Counted from the first letter of the stretch, positions 1 through 8,365 are shown. The stretch is 64,000 bases of DNA from Pirellulaceae bacterium (GCA_023382975.1 JAHDXO010000013.1:1-64000); one strand, 5' to 3'. The notes: generated by a model not told the origin, from the sequence alone. Numbers and translations: made by a program.

Positions 1-515
1 ACGACGAAGCCGAACTGTCCTATTCGATCGGCAGCGGCGGCACGATCCGATTGACGCGATAGACGCATCGGCCGGTTCAAGGTGTTCCGAGCCGAGTTGC
101 CGGGTTCGCGTCGATTCTGGGCGACGTGGCGCAACGTGGCGGGGTTCTGGTCGGTTCGCCGATCACCACCGTCTGCTGTTCGGCCGGTCTGGCCACATCG
201 CCGTGGCGCTGCCGTCCAGTTGCCGACACATCGCCAGGAATGGGCCACCATCGCACGATCGGAACCCTGGGCGGCTTCGGACACCTGGGCACGATCGGCA
301 CGTTCTGCGGTCTGCTGTGGAGTCGCGAGCGGTTCGGATGCCTATTCACCACCGGCTGCCCACTCGCAACCGACGATCCCCGTTGATGCGTCCAGACTTC
401 CAGCGACGTTGACAGCGGCGACGTTGACACGGTTGGTCAAACCGGTCGGTCGGAACTGGCACCACTCGCAAACGGGCGTTGCGGTTCGGTTCGTGGTTGG
501 GTTTGCAGCGGGTGC

Positions 516-772
516 CATCGCAGCGGCCGGAGGATTCGCGTCGTGGTCCGGTTTTTGATAGCGGTGGGGGCGGTAAGCAGCACGCGGACATCGCAGCGGC
601 CGGAGGATTCGCGTCGTGGTCCGGTAGCAACTGATAACCGTTATCAGTTCAGATTCACCCATCGCAGCGGCCGGAGGATTCGCGTCGTGGTCCGGTTCGC
701 AACTTGCAACCGTTGCAAGTTCCCTTCGCATGTTTTATCGCAGCGGCCGGAGGATTCGCGTCGTGGTCCGGT
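516..772. repeat. four-copy 37-bp direct repeat array
   Basis: Four near-identical repeats lie at 516-552, 589-625, 660-696 and 736-772 (the last differs at its first base). Each contains CGCAGCGGCCGGAGGATTCG and ends in GTGGTCCGGT; the arms CCGGA and TCCGG could pair within the repeat. Intervening sequences are 36, 34 and 39 bp. The spacing resembles a CRISPR array, but two of the three spacers contain perfect dyads and share a trailing AG(A/T)TC-type motif, and there is no cas gene. I therefore call it a structured tandem array of unknown role. Confidence 0.8.
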
Positions 773-789
773 GGGACGGGCAACCGTCC
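629..789. repeat. three perfect dyads, one after each of repeats 2-4
   Basis: After repeat 2, AACTGATAAC and GTTATCAGTT flank one C (629-649). After repeat 3, AACTTGCAAC and GTTGCAAGTT flank one C (701-721). After repeat 4, GGACGG and CCGTCC enclose GCAA (774-789). They start 3, 4 and 1 nt after their repeats and are followed by similar trailers (cagattcacc, cccttcg, agattccctt). The first two share outer bases AACT/AGTT, while inner bases differ with pairing preserved, so the structure or symmetry is conserved rather than the sequence. No such dyad follows repeat 1. Confidence 0.75.
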
Positions 790-982
790 AGATTCCCTTC
801 CTGGTTGCCGGATTCGAGCCAGGATCGACGATCGACACCGGCGACGGCTTCGGACACCACCGCCCCGTGGATGCGTCCAGATGCGTTTCCTGGGCTGCCG
901 AACAAGACCGCATTAAGACCGAGGCGAACCGGAAACGGAGCGAGGCGGCAAAGGGAAATCAAAACGCAACCAAGGACCGGAA

Positions 983-1017
983 AAACAGTTCTAGGACACT
1001 TTGTCCTAGAACTGTTT
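983..1017. repeat. perfect 16-bp hairpin
   Basis: The left arm AAACAGTTCTAGGACA (983-998) and right arm TGTCCTAGAACTGTTT (1002-1017) are exact reverse complements around the 3-nt loop CTT. The stem is AT-rich and ends in TTT, so a weak bidirectional terminator is possible. It lies in the same gene-poor segment as the other dyads and may belong to the same system of symmetric sites. Confidence 0.7.
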
Positions 1018-1232
1018 CGGAGCCCGGCAGGCAAGCCAAAGCCGCCGCCTCGAAAACCAACCCCGGTGCCGTGGCGCGGGGCGCGGCTGCGGTCGGACGT
1101 CTGGCCACATCGGAGTGGATCACCTGGGCGAGATCCACGAGGGCCACCGGCTTGCACCTGGGCGACGTTCCCACCGTCTGCGGTTCGTTCGTGGCTGCGG
1201 TTGGCGTTCCAGGTGTCGAAGGGCGGAAAAGC

Positions 1233-1280
1233 GGTTGTACGTACAACCAAAACAGGCAAAAACAGGCAAGAACAGGCAAG
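1233..1280. repeat. 16-bp palindrome plus 10-bp tandem repeat
   Basis: GGTTGTAC followed directly by GTACAACC (1233-1248) is a perfect palindrome without a loop. Immediately after come three tandem copies of AACAGGCAA(A/G) (1251-1280), then ACGGACGGACGGG. A palindrome next to short direct repeats resembles protein-binding arrays such as iterons or partition sites, but no matching protein gene is present, so the role is open. Confidence 0.6.
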
Positions 1281-1370
1281 ACGGACGGACGGGCGAAAAC
1301 TGCGGAAACCCTTGTTTTTACCGTGTTTTGTTTGCGTTTGGTGGGGTGGGGGAGAACTGGCCGATTAGCA

Positions 1371-1408
1371 TTAGGAAACCGTTGCTCTATCCCCTGAGCT
1401 ACGAGGGC
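1371..1408 (-). pseudogene. 5' half of tRNA-Arg(CCT), 3' half missing
   Basis: Read on the minus strand from 1408, the sequence gives acceptor strand GCCCTCG, TA, D-arm GCTC-AGGGGATA-GAGC, A26, anticodon 5' stem ACGGT and loop TTCCTAA with anticodon CCT, exactly 38 nt. The next bases (TGCTAATCGG) cannot form the expected ACCGT 3' stem, and no T-arm or matching acceptor 3' strand is found anywhere to the left. The break at the end of the anticodon loop is a typical tyrosine-integrase crossover position in tRNA genes. A near-identical 16-bp direct repeat, GTTTTTACCG(T/G)GTTTT, flanks this half gene at 1314-1329 and 1417-1432. Confidence 0.8.
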
Positions 1409-1642
1409 AAATGCTGGTTTTTACCGGGTTTTCGTGGTGTTTCGCGGATTGCTCGTTCACCTGTTGACACCCGGATCTCTGTTCTCGGAGCGTTGACACC
1501 CTTCCGTGGAAGTCGAGCCGGGGTTCTTCGCGGCCTGCCTGAAGCCTCGAAGTTCCGGCACGCTTCATGCCAAAGTGTACCAAATCGAACACTCGGCAAA
1601 AGCCCGTGGGCAAGGGGCTTGTTGCTCGTCGGCCCGCCACGG
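1409..1642. other. intergenic, short direct repeat
   Basis: This is the region upstream of the tRNA half gene and downstream of the M20 gene. The 10-mer GTTGACACCC occurs twice (1463-1472 and 1492-1501). I see no gene. Confidence 0.5.
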
Positions 1643-2833
1643 CTATCCGAACTCGCATGGCAACCGGTAGTAGCTCTCCGTAGCGGCTTCCAACTGCTCA
1701 ACCGCAATCCATTCGTCGACCGTGTGAGCTTGTGCGATCGAGCCGGGTCCGAAGACGACGGTTGGAATTCCGGCGGAAGCGAATGCCGGTGCGTCCGTGC
1801 CGTAGGGCACTCCGATGCTGCGGCCCGGCCCGCCCGCCGCGCGCGCCGCTCGACTCACCCGTTCGGCCAACTGTTGGTTGCCGTCCTGGGCCAAGGCGGG
1901 AACGGCTTGGTGCGGCTCGTCGTATTCCAAACGGATTTGCGGTGGCAGGTCTCGCGTCACGTATTCCATCGCCTGTTGCCATGCGGTCCGTTCGTCCTCG
2001 CCGGGCAGCATGCGACGATCGATCTCGATGGAACAGTCGTCGGGCACCACGTTGACGCTGATTCCGCCGGCGATCAGCCCGACACTCAACGAGGGTCGCC
2101 CGAGCAGCGGATGCTCTCCGAGAGCAGGTACGATCTGGTTCGCGTAGCGTTCCAAAGCGGCGACCACGTGCGCCATGTCGTAGATCGCGTTGTGTCCGAG
2201 TTGGGGCTGCGAACTGTGGGCTGCTCGGCCGCGCGTGCGACAGCGCCAGCGGACGACGCCCTTGTGAGTGACGACGACATCCAACTCGGTTGGTTCCGAC
2301 ACGACCACCGCGTCGGGGGCGCGCGGCAGGAAATCGCGATCCTGTTGCCACAGTCGCCCGACGTGGCGGGCGCCCGTGAAGCCGTACTCCTCGTCCACGG
2401 TACACGCCAACACCACGGTTGCCATGCCGGGCGGCCGCTGCTCGGCCAGTCGCGACAGGGCAGTCAGCATACAGGCCATGCCACCTTTGATGTCGCATGC
2501 TCCGCGGCCGTAGACCCGGCCTTGACGCACCTCGGGCTGCCACGGCTCGATCGTCATGCCTTCGACCGGAACCGTGTCCTGATGGACTTCGAACATCAGG
2601 AGCGGGCCACCGTCCATCACCGGGACTTCACCATCGAGCCGAGCCAGGATATTGTCGCGGCCGGGAGCCACCGTCTGCCGAACCCAAGGCAGGCCCAACC
2701 GATCGAACAACTGTTGCAGATAATCGGTGACGCGATGTTCATAGTAGACGTCGCCCTGCACGTCCCGTCCCATCGGATTGACGCTCGGAAGGCGCACCAA
2801 GTCGCACAGCGTGTTCAGCAGGTCCAAGGGCAT
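1643..2833 (-). CDS. M20 family deacylase (ArgE/DapE-like)
   Basis: A 396-residue zinc-dependent amidohydrolase of the M20/acetylornithine deacetylase type, which hydrolyses N-acyl groups from amino acids or peptides in the cytoplasm. Visible metal and catalytic residues are H84 and D86 in EVHQDTVP, D114 in GACDIKGG, and the pair E148/E149 in VDEEYG; the first motif has Val-His instead of the usual Gly-His. A mid-protein lid/dimerisation region and a C-terminal SIGVPYGTDAP segment also fit. Length is normal for the family. It sits divergently from the MazG-like gene with only about 95 bp between them, so substrate cannot be read from context; acetylornithine deacetylase and succinyl-diaminopimelate desuccinylase are equally possible. 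Confidence 0.88.
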   Translation of the reverse strand: MPLDLLNTLCDLVRLPSVNPMGRDVQGDVYYEHRVTDYLQQLFDRLGLPWVRQTVAPGRDNILARLDGEVPVMDGGPLLMFEVHQDTVPVEGMTIEPWQPEVRQGRVYGRGACDIKGGMACMLTALSRLAEQRPPGMATVVLACTVDEEYGFTGARHVGRLWQQDRDFLPRAPDAVVVSEPTELDVVVTHKGVVRWRCRTRGRAAHSSQPQLGHNAIYDMAHVVAALERYANQIVPALGEHPLLGRPSLSVGLIAGGISVNVVPDDCSIEIDRRMLPGEDERTAWQQAMEYVTRDLPPQIRLEYDEPHQAVPALAQDGNQQLAERVSRAARAAGGPGRSIGVPYGTDAPAFASAGIPTVVFGPGSIAQAHTVDEWIAVEQLEAATESYYRLPCEFG

Positions 2834-2928
2834 CGCACGAATCCATTTTGTCGGGTAAGATCGTCGCCACGTTCGTTCAGCACTGTATCGTTACTCATGG
2901 ACGCTTGCCACCGCAAGCCCCGGAACCG

Positions 2929-3294
2929 ATGTCCGACCAAGAAACCACCGTCGCCCAGTTGCGCCAGATCGTCGCCCAGTTCGTCGACGCCCGCGATTGG
3001 CAGCAGTTCCATTCGCCCAAGAATTTGAGCATGGCCTTGGCGATCGAAGCCGCCGAATTGATGGAACATTTCCAGTGGATCACGACCGACGCCTCGCGGC
3101 GAGTCGGCGAGAACCCCGAGAAACTGACCGCCGTCGGCGAGGAATTGGCGGATGTCCTGTGCTATGCGCTGGCGATCGCCAACGAGCTGCAGGTCGATGT
3201 CAGCGACGCAATGCGCCGCAAGATGGTGAAGAATGCGATCAAGTACCCGGCCGACGAATTCCGCGGCCGATACGGCCCGGAAGACCAGGGCTGA
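2929..3294 (+). CDS. MazG-like nucleotide pyrophosphohydrolase
   Basis: A 121-residue all-alpha protein of the small MazG/dCTPase-like family, which cleaves nucleoside triphosphates to monophosphates and pyrophosphate. The motif EAAELMEHFQW around residues 42-52, followed by EELADVLCYALAIANEL, supplies the acidic metal-binding residues (E-x2-E and E-x3-D) typical of the superfamily. The start is the ATG of MSDQET, because the upstream in-frame extension overlaps the divergent promoter space and has no family counterpart. It stands alone between divergent and convergent neighbours. Confidence 0.85.
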   Translation: MSDQETTVAQLRQIVAQFVDARDWQQFHSPKNLSMALAIEAAELMEHFQWITTDASRRVGENPEKLTAVGEELADVLCYALAIANELQVDVSDAMRRKMVKNAIKYPADEFRGRYGPEDQG

Positions 3295-3312
3295 TCCGCC
3301 AGGGCAACGGTC

Positions 3313-4194
3313 TTATTCTTCCCGTTCGTCCTTGAGCCGCTGAACGCGGTTTAGAAAGACATCCAGCGATTTGGTTCGCTGTTCGCGTTCCGCGGCCATG
3401 CAATCGGCGATCGCCGCGGCCAGGGTGCGGTTCACCCACGGAGCCGCTTCGAGCAACGGTACGGGCGGTTCGGAATCGTGGGACAGGGCGCCCTTGCCCG
3501 TCGCTTCGGCATTGGGCCACGGCAACTCGAAGGCCAGCAACTCGTAGGCCGTAACGCCAAAGGCGAAGACATCGACGCGGCGGTCGGTCGCCCGGCGGCG
3601 GACGATTTCGGGAGCCATATACATCGGCGTGCCGGTCCGGTTGCCGGGCTGGCGAAACGCCGGCTCGTCCGGCAGGGTGAGCCCGAAATCGATCAGTTTC
3701 AACGATTCGAAGTCGGGGGCGCAGATGAAGTTCCGCGGGCAGATGTCGCGATGGATATAACCGGCTTCGTGGACCGCCAAGACGGCTTCGGCCATCTGCC
3801 GGATCAGGTTCAACCGCCTGCCGACCAGATGCTCATCCTTCTGGCGGATCAAAAGCTGCAACCCCGGGCCGGGCAGGTACTCCATGACTGTGTACGCTTG
3901 GCCCTTGGCGCTGACCCCGTACTCGTACGTTTCCACGATCCGCGGATGTTTCAAGGCCATCGCGATCGCGCCCTCCGGCGGTTTCTTAAGGCTCGCGAAT
4001 CGTGATTCGAACAACGCCGTCTTCTCGGGATCGCAGAGTTTCAAGCCGACGATCCGGTCGTGTTTGCGGTCGCGGGCTTTGTAGAAGCGGGACATCGTGC
4101 CCACGAAGCCTTCGCTCAACAGCTCGAACCGCATGGCGATATCGGTCTTTTCGCCACCGCTGAACAGCGCCTGGATTTTGTCCAACCAAGCCAT
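3313..4194 (-). CDS. small Ser/Thr protein kinase
   Basis: A 293-residue cytosolic protein that is almost entirely a Hanks-type kinase domain. Catalytic features are present: Lys in GLKL (about K52), HRD at 148-150 followed by N155, DFG at 169-171 and APE near 194-196. The Gly-rich loop is weak (SEGFVGTMSRFYKA), lacking the usual G-x-G-x-x-G. There is no transmembrane or sensor domain. It begins 2 nt after accD and is the last gene of the rpe operon, so it is probably cotranscribed with fatty-acid and pentose-phosphate genes; a role in tuning them is inference only. Confidence 0.85.
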   Translation of the reverse strand: MAWLDKIQALFSGGEKTDIAMRFELLSEGFVGTMSRFYKARDRKHDRIVGLKLCDPEKTALFESRFASLKKPPEGAIAMALKHPRIVETYEYGVSAKGQAYTVMEYLPGPGLQLLIRQKDEHLVGRRLNLIRQMAEAVLAVHEAGYIHRDICPRNFICAPDFESLKLIDFGLTLPDEPAFRQPGNRTGTPMYMAPEIVRRRATDRRVDVFAFGVTAYELLAFELPWPNAEATGKGALSHDSEPPVPLLEAAPWVNRTLAAAIADCMAAEREQRTKSLDVFLNRVQRLKDEREE

Positions 4195-4196
4195 GG

Positions 4197-5045
4197 CTAC
4201 TTACCACAATAGTCGATGGTGCGAGCGATCTCGGTCTTGAGTTTATCGCGCGGAACGATGCGGTCCACGTAACCGTGTTCCAGCAGGAATTCGCTGGTCT
4301 GAAAGCCCTCGGGCAACTCGATGCGGATCGTCGCCTTGATCGTGCGCGGTCCGGCGAAACCGATCAGGGCGCGGGGCTCGGCGAATACCACGTCTCCCAA
4401 CGCGGCGAAGCTGGCGGCCACGCCGCCCATCGTCGGGTTGGTGAGCACCGAAATGAAGAGCCCGCCGGCCCGGTCGTACTGGGCCAACGCCGCGGACACC
4501 TTGGCCATCTGCATCAACGACAGGATCCCCTCGTGCATGCGGGCGCCGCCGCCGGACCCGCTGACAATGATCAGGGGCAGGTGCTGTTGGGTCGCGCGTT
4601 CCACGAGCCGGGTCAACCGCTCGCCCACTACCGAGCCCATACTGCCCATGATGAAGGCCGAATCGGTGACGCCGAAGGCGACGCGGCGGGCTCGGATCAT
4701 CCCGCAGCCGGTAATCGCCGCGTCACTCAGTCCGGTGCGCTGCTGCTCGACCACCAACCGCTCGGCGTAGGACTTCTTGTCGGCGAACCCCAAGGGATCG
4801 GTGGGCATCACGTTGGCGTCCCATTCCTCGAACGTTCCCTCGTCCAGAACCTGCCGGATGCGTTCCTTGGCCGAAACGTTGAAATGATGACTGCACTCGG
4901 GACAGACGCCCAGACGCTGGTCGACCACTTTGCGGAACAAGGTCGATTGGCAACTCGGGCACCGCAGCCAAAGGCCCTCGGGAACGCCTCGCTTTTTTTT
5001 GGTCTCCATCATCGTCAATCCATCCTGTACCTGATTTCGTGTCAA
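4197..5045 (-). CDS. accD: acetyl-CoA carboxylase carboxyltransferase beta
   Basis: The 282-residue beta subunit of the carboxyltransferase that moves carboxyl from biotin to acetyl-CoA, giving malonyl-CoA for fatty-acid synthesis. The N-terminal zinc ribbon is clear (C29, C32, C48, C51), followed by the crotonase-fold core with [11 protein letters not shown] and GGVAASFA oxyanion-type glycine motifs. The start could also be at the internal MMETKKK, 11-12 residues in, which is closer to the usual N-terminus. It follows the pseudo-phosphatase by 19 nt and precedes the kinase by 2 nt. No accA is in the window. Confidence 0.93.
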   Translation of the reverse strand: MTRNQVQDGLTMMETKKKRGVPEGLWLRCPSCQSTLFRKVVDQRLGVCPECSHHFNVSAKERIRQVLDEGTFEEWDANVMPTDPLGFADKKSYAERLVVEQQRTGLSDAAITGCGMIRARRVAFGVTDSAFIMGSMGSVVGERLTRLVERATQQHLPLIIVSGSGGGARMHEGILSLMQMAKVSAALAQYDRAGGLFISVLTNPTMGGVAASFAALGDVVFAEPRALIGFAGPRTIKATIRIELPEGFQTSEFLLEHGYVDRIVPRDKLKTEIARTIDYCGK

Positions 5046-5064
5046 GAAGACCTCCGTTTGCCGC

Positions 5065-5643
5065 TCAAACCGAAAGCGATTCGGGCGAGGGGACGTCCAG
5101 TAGTTCCCAACGACCGAAGTCGCATTCGGCTTTCCACAAATCTCCCAACTCGCCGCGCTGGATGCAGCACCGCAGAATGCTGGCCAGCGGGTCGGGAACC
5201 ACCAGGGCGATCACTCCCGTCCGATGCTTCTTCAGCAGTCGCTTCATCGAGCTGCGGACACGCTCCCGGGCCGAAGCCAGCGTCTCGCCTTCCGGCGGAC
5301 ACACCGTTTCCGGATGCTCCTGCCACAGCCGGTACACCTTGGGTTGCCGCTGCTTGACCTCTTCGATCAGCTTGCCGTGCCACAGTCCGTGGTCCAGGTT
5401 CTGCAGCTTGTCGAGCACCTTGTATTTCACCTTCAAGCTGGCGGCCAACGTCTCGGCCGTCTGCACGGCCGATTGGGCCGGCGACGAGTAGATCACCTCG
5501 ATGGCTCCCCCTCCCAGTTCTTCCGCCACCCGCGCCGCCTGGCTGCTGCCATTGGCGTTCATCGGGATGTCCAAAGACCCCTTGATCCGTCCTTGTTCGT
5601 CGAAATCCGTCGAGCCGGGTCGTATCAGATAGATGCGCAACAT
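5065..5643 (-). CDS. histidine-phosphatase-fold protein lacking catalytic residues
   Basis: A 192-residue protein with the layout of the phosphoglycerate mutase/histidine phosphatase family, including the start [11 protein letters not shown] and a [11 protein letters not shown] segment. The family's RHG is RPG here (residues 8-10), so the phosphorylated histidine is gone. The later Arg of S-S-P-x-x-R is also absent ([12 protein letters not shown]), and the second catalytic His region reads VVPDPLAS (about 148-155). Three of the four core catalytic positions are therefore lost while length and the surrounding fold motifs remain, which points to a conserved non-enzymatic role rather than decay. 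It lies 15 nt after rpe and 19 nt before accD. Confidence 0.82.
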   Translation of the reverse strand: MLRIYLIRPGSTDFDEQGRIKGSLDIPMNANGSSQAARVAEELGGGAIEVIYSSPAQSAVQTAETLAASLKVKYKVLDKLQNLDHGLWHGKLIEEVKQRQPKVYRLWQEHPETVCPPEGETLASARERVRSSMKRLLKKHRTGVIALVVPDPLASILRCCIQRGELGDLWKAECDFGRWELLDVPSPESLSV

Positions 5644-5658
5644 ACTCGCCAGACCACC

Positions 5659-6348
5659 TCAACAAGAACTGGCCAACTCGGTCAATTGCCGGACAACAGC
5701 GGCATAGTCGCTGTGGCCGAAAATGGCCGTACCAGCCACGAAGTACCGGGCACCGGCCGCCGCGCAACGAGCGATCGTCCGATCGTTCACGCCTCCGTCC
5801 ACTTCCAGCATCGTCTCAGCCGGCACCAGATCGCGAAGTCGGCGCAGTTTGTCCAAAGCCACTTCGTCGAAACTCTGGCCGCCGAAGCCAGCCGGCACGC
5901 TCATCGCCAATACCAAATCGCACAGATCCAAACACCCCTCGATCTGCGCCAGCGGAGTCGCCGGGTTCAAGGCGATCCCCGCTCCCGCCCCTCGCTCCCG
6001 GATGCGGGCCAGCAGCGGACGCGGATCGTCGACCGCCTCGATGTGAAAGGTGACCACGTCCGCACCGGCGTCGACGAATCGGTCGGCGTACCGGCCGGGC
6101 TGGACGATCATCAGATGCACATCGAGCGGCAGATCGGTCAGCCGCCGCAGCGCCTCGAGAATCGGCAGCCCGAAAGTCAAGTTGGGCACAAAGCAGCCGT
6201 CCATCACATCCAGGTGCAAACCTTGAACCCCGGCCGCCTCCAGCCGACGAACCTCCCGCTCGAGATTGCCAAAGTCGCACGCCAACAGCGATGGCAACAC
6301 CACCGGCGAGGCTTCGCGCAATCTGGACAAGTTGGATCGATCAGGCAT
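5659..6348 (-). CDS. rpe: ribulose-phosphate 3-epimerase
   Basis: A 229-residue TIM-barrel enzyme interconverting ribulose-5-phosphate and xylulose-5-phosphate in the pentose phosphate pathway. Diagnostic motifs are LPSLLACDFGNL near the N-terminus, HLDVMDGCFVPNLTFG, DVHLMI, and VDGGVND near residue 185, supplying the catalytic aspartates and metal-binding histidines. It is the first gene of a four-gene minus-strand run with the pseudo-phosphatase, accD and kinase. The N-terminus is about 15 residues longer than many homologues. Confidence 0.93.
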   Translation of the reverse strand: MPDRSNLSRLREASPVVLPSLLACDFGNLEREVRRLEAAGVQGLHLDVMDGCFVPNLTFGLPILEALRRLTDLPLDVHLMIVQPGRYADRFVDAGADVVTFHIEAVDDPRPLLARIRERGAGAGIALNPATPLAQIEGCLDLCDLVLAMSVPAGFGGQSFDEVALDKLRRLRDLVPAETMLEVDGGVNDRTIARCAAAGARYFVAGTAIFGHSDYAAVVRQLTELASSC

Positions 6349-6652
6349 GTTCCTAATTCTATCAAGGATCGGCGAATCAATAAGTGCCAGACACAGAACA
6401 CGACTTCCGGTCTATACTGTCGTTCCGGAAGGGGTGAAATTCACGCAAATCGCGACCTCGACGGTCAATCCGAATTCTCACGAATTCGGCTACAGGGTCG
6501 GAATTCTCCACGAATTCGGCCACAGGACCAATGATCAAAGCCTTGATGAGTCGGGGATTCTAGCATCGAATGCCCCCAACGTCTGCGCTGCCTTTCCCCG
6601 CTCGCCTTGACGTACTTAACCCGTTTATATGTAGCAGTTTACGGAGGATCTT
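6349..6652. other. intergenic with paired EcoRI-type direct repeats
   Basis: No gene is seen. The motif GAATTCTCACGAATTCGGC occurs at 6472-6490, and a near copy GAATTCTCCACGAATTCGGC at 6501-6520, each followed by (T/C)ACAGG. A related inverted version lies near 33881-33900. These AT-rich palindromic pairs could form hairpins; function is unknown. Confidence 0.6.
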
Positions 6653-8365
6653 CTACTCGGGATCGATGCGGACCAGATCGTCGGTATCGCCGTCTCGGTC
6701 GAAACGGGCCGCCAGGAACTCGTTCGCCAAGTTCTCGCCCAGGACGGTCCGGTTCGCTGCCGGCGCGAGCGAACGGTAGAATAACCACTGTTCATCTCCG
6801 ACCTGCACGCGATAGGCCACCACCCGCGAAGGCGGCTGAATTTGCAGCCGTTCGGCCACCGTCAATTGCCGCCAAGTGAGCGGACGCCGAAATCGCTTGC
6901 GGTCCAAATCGATAAACAGCGGGATGTACAGACGCTGGCTTGTCGCCGTCTGGCGGATCTGCAACTTGCCGTCGGCCATTTCAAGACTGCCGTCTGCGCG
7001 AGCCGTTCGCCACTCGGGCAACCCCAGCGGCAACACGGTGGCCAGACAGCGTCGGCCGGTCAGTTGGCCTTCGCGGGTGTCCTGCATCGGCTCGAATCGC
7101 ACTCCTTCGGCCAGGGGCAATTCGGCTTGGTACTCGATCAGCGCGCCTTGCGGTCCCAATAGCGCATCCGCAGCCAGCAGGAAGCGGTCCTCGCGTGCCA
7201 GCAGAATCTGTCGCTGCAACGTCCAACCGCCCGACAGATCCGCTTGCAGTTCCTGATAGTCCACATCGTCGTCCGCGTGCCAACAGATCTCGTCCCATTC
7301 CGTCGGCACAGGGATCGCTTGGCCGCTGATCCGAATCTGAGTCGTCCACAAGCCGCTCCAGACGGTCTCGTCGCCGCAGTTCAGCTCGGTATGGATCGCC
7401 CCACCTGGACGCGCGACGACCAATTGAGCATCTTTGCGCGGCCAACCGGTGCGAAAGATGGCCAATCGTCCCCACTCGGAACTGACGCTCGGTTCGGCCA
7501 GAATGGCGCGGCTGCGGTTCTTGCGACGCCGCGCCACCCGGCTTGGCAAGATCTGGTCGGCGATCGCCGTGTCGTCATCGTCGTTGACCAATTTCAACGC
7601 AACATCAAACAATTCGGCGTCGTCCGAGCCTGACGAAACGCGGGAAAGAACGGGGCAGCCCGTCTCGCGCGTCAGTTGCAGCGCGCGACGGACGAACCAA
7701 TCAAAGTGGGTTCGGGCCAAAGCATCGAACACCGGCGGGCTCTCGTTGCCGCCCAACACCAAACAGCGAGTCCAGCAAGCCAGCAGCGGCCGAACCAACG
7801 GAACATGCTCGGCCGCGGGCAGGCCGTTGCCGTCCAGCAGGTCTTGAAGACCACGTGACAACGCCTTGGATGCAGGTTCGCGTAAGCTTTGGCACGCCGG
7901 CAACTCGGGAAATTGGTAGGCCAAGGTCAACGGCAGTTCGCCAGCCAACCACTGGTGGGCCAGAGGCTGCTGGTGCAGATCCAGGTCCGGCCAGTTGGTG
8001 GCCGCGTCCAACAGAAAATCGAGCATTTCGCGCCAACGAGCCGCCGACAGCGATCCGGCCAGACTTGGCAACACGTACGTCCAGGCCAGCAACTCCAAAC
8101 CGCTGCGCGAGGTTCCGGCATCGGCCAGCCAACCTTCCAGCCGGCTCAGGACGTTTGATCTCCGCGATTTCCCCTGACTTTCGCACCAGATGGCCAGAAG
8201 GGACAGCAAATCGCGAGTTTCATCCGACACAGGTGCATCATCGGTCGCCCAAATCAGCGGCCAGACACCGTCGGCGCCGATCCGACGCCAGGGCGCACGC
8301 GGTGACTTTCGCGTTGCCAAATGAGCCGACCAAGCTTCCCAATTCTCCGGACCGAGTTCCGGCAT
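6653..8365 (-). CDS. large hypothetical protein
   Basis: I do not recognise a family. From the chosen ATG (MPELGPENW) the protein is 570 residues; starts at 8386 or 8440 would add 7 or 25 residues. The ATG at 8365 has AGAGGA closely upstream. The N-terminal half is helical and rich in Trp/Leu (LLSLLAIWCESQ, WTYVLPSLAGSL), resembling an alpha/alpha-toroid. After an Arg-rich linker (VARRRKNRSRAI) the C-terminal half is beta-rich, a layout like heparinase II/III-type proteins, but no catalytic motif is identified. No signal peptide is present with this start. Upstream reading continues antisense to the divergent YdjY gene and is not coding. Confidence 0.7.
   Translation of the reverse strand: MPELGPENWEAWSAHLATRKSPRAPWRRIGADGVWPLIWATDDAPVSDETRDLLSLLAIWCESQGKSRRSNVLSRLEGWLADAGTSRSGLELLAWTYVLPSLAGSLSAARWREMLDFLLDAATNWPDLDLHQQPLAHQWLAGELPLTLAYQFPELPACQSLREPASKALSRGLQDLLDGNGLPAAEHVPLVRPLLACWTRCLVLGGNESPPVFDALARTHFDWFVRRALQLTRETGCPVLSRVSSGSDDAELFDVALKLVNDDDDTAIADQILPSRVARRRKNRSRAILAEPSVSSEWGRLAIFRTGWPRKDAQLVVARPGGAIHTELNCGDETVWSGLWTTQIRISGQAIPVPTEWDEICWHADDDVDYQELQADLSGGWTLQRQILLAREDRFLLAADALLGPQGALIEYQAELPLAEGVRFEPMQDTREGQLTGRRCLATVLPLGLPEWRTARADGSLEMADGKLQIRQTATSQRLYIPLFIDLDRKRFRRPLTWRQLTVAERLQIQPPSRVVAYRVQVGDEQWLFYRSLAPAANRTVLGENLANEFLAARFDRDGDTDDLVRIDPE

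Larger units (their letters stand above)
1..1370. other. gene-poor repeat-rich segment, probable element interior
   Basis: No open frame here looks like a real gene: the longest frames are interrupted by direct repeats whose spacing (about 71-77 bp) is not a multiple of three, and their products are low-complexity Arg/Pro/Ala peptides. The stretch is a mosaic of recurring short phrases, for example ggcttcggacac near 271 and 846, tggccacatcg near 187 and 1101, and gatgcgtccaga near 384 and 869. A short stretch around 905-975 would encode a Lys/Arg/Glu-rich helix and could be a coding relic. The segment ends exactly at a truncated tRNA-Arg gene, so I read it as the end of an integrated or rearranged element. 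No integrase, transposase or replication gene is visible in this part. Confidence 0.5.

Noticed and set aside
516..772. CRISPR array
   Set aside because: Repeat and spacer lengths fit, but spacers contain perfect dyads at constant positions with shared trailers, there are only four repeats, and no cas gene is present.
1371..1408. Intron-containing tRNA-Arg (group I intron in the anticodon loop)
   Set aside because: The reading direction would place the 3' exon to the left; no acceptor 3' strand, T-arm or ACCGT stem is found there, and no conserved intron core is visible.
1..1642. Retron or diversity-generating element linked to the hairpins
   Set aside because: No reverse transcriptase or variable-repeat gene is present in the window.
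1115..3028. Long plus-strand frame opposite the M20 gene
   Set aside because: It is a shadow of the minus-strand M20 gene and of gene-poor sequence; composition is Arg/His-rich with no family motif.
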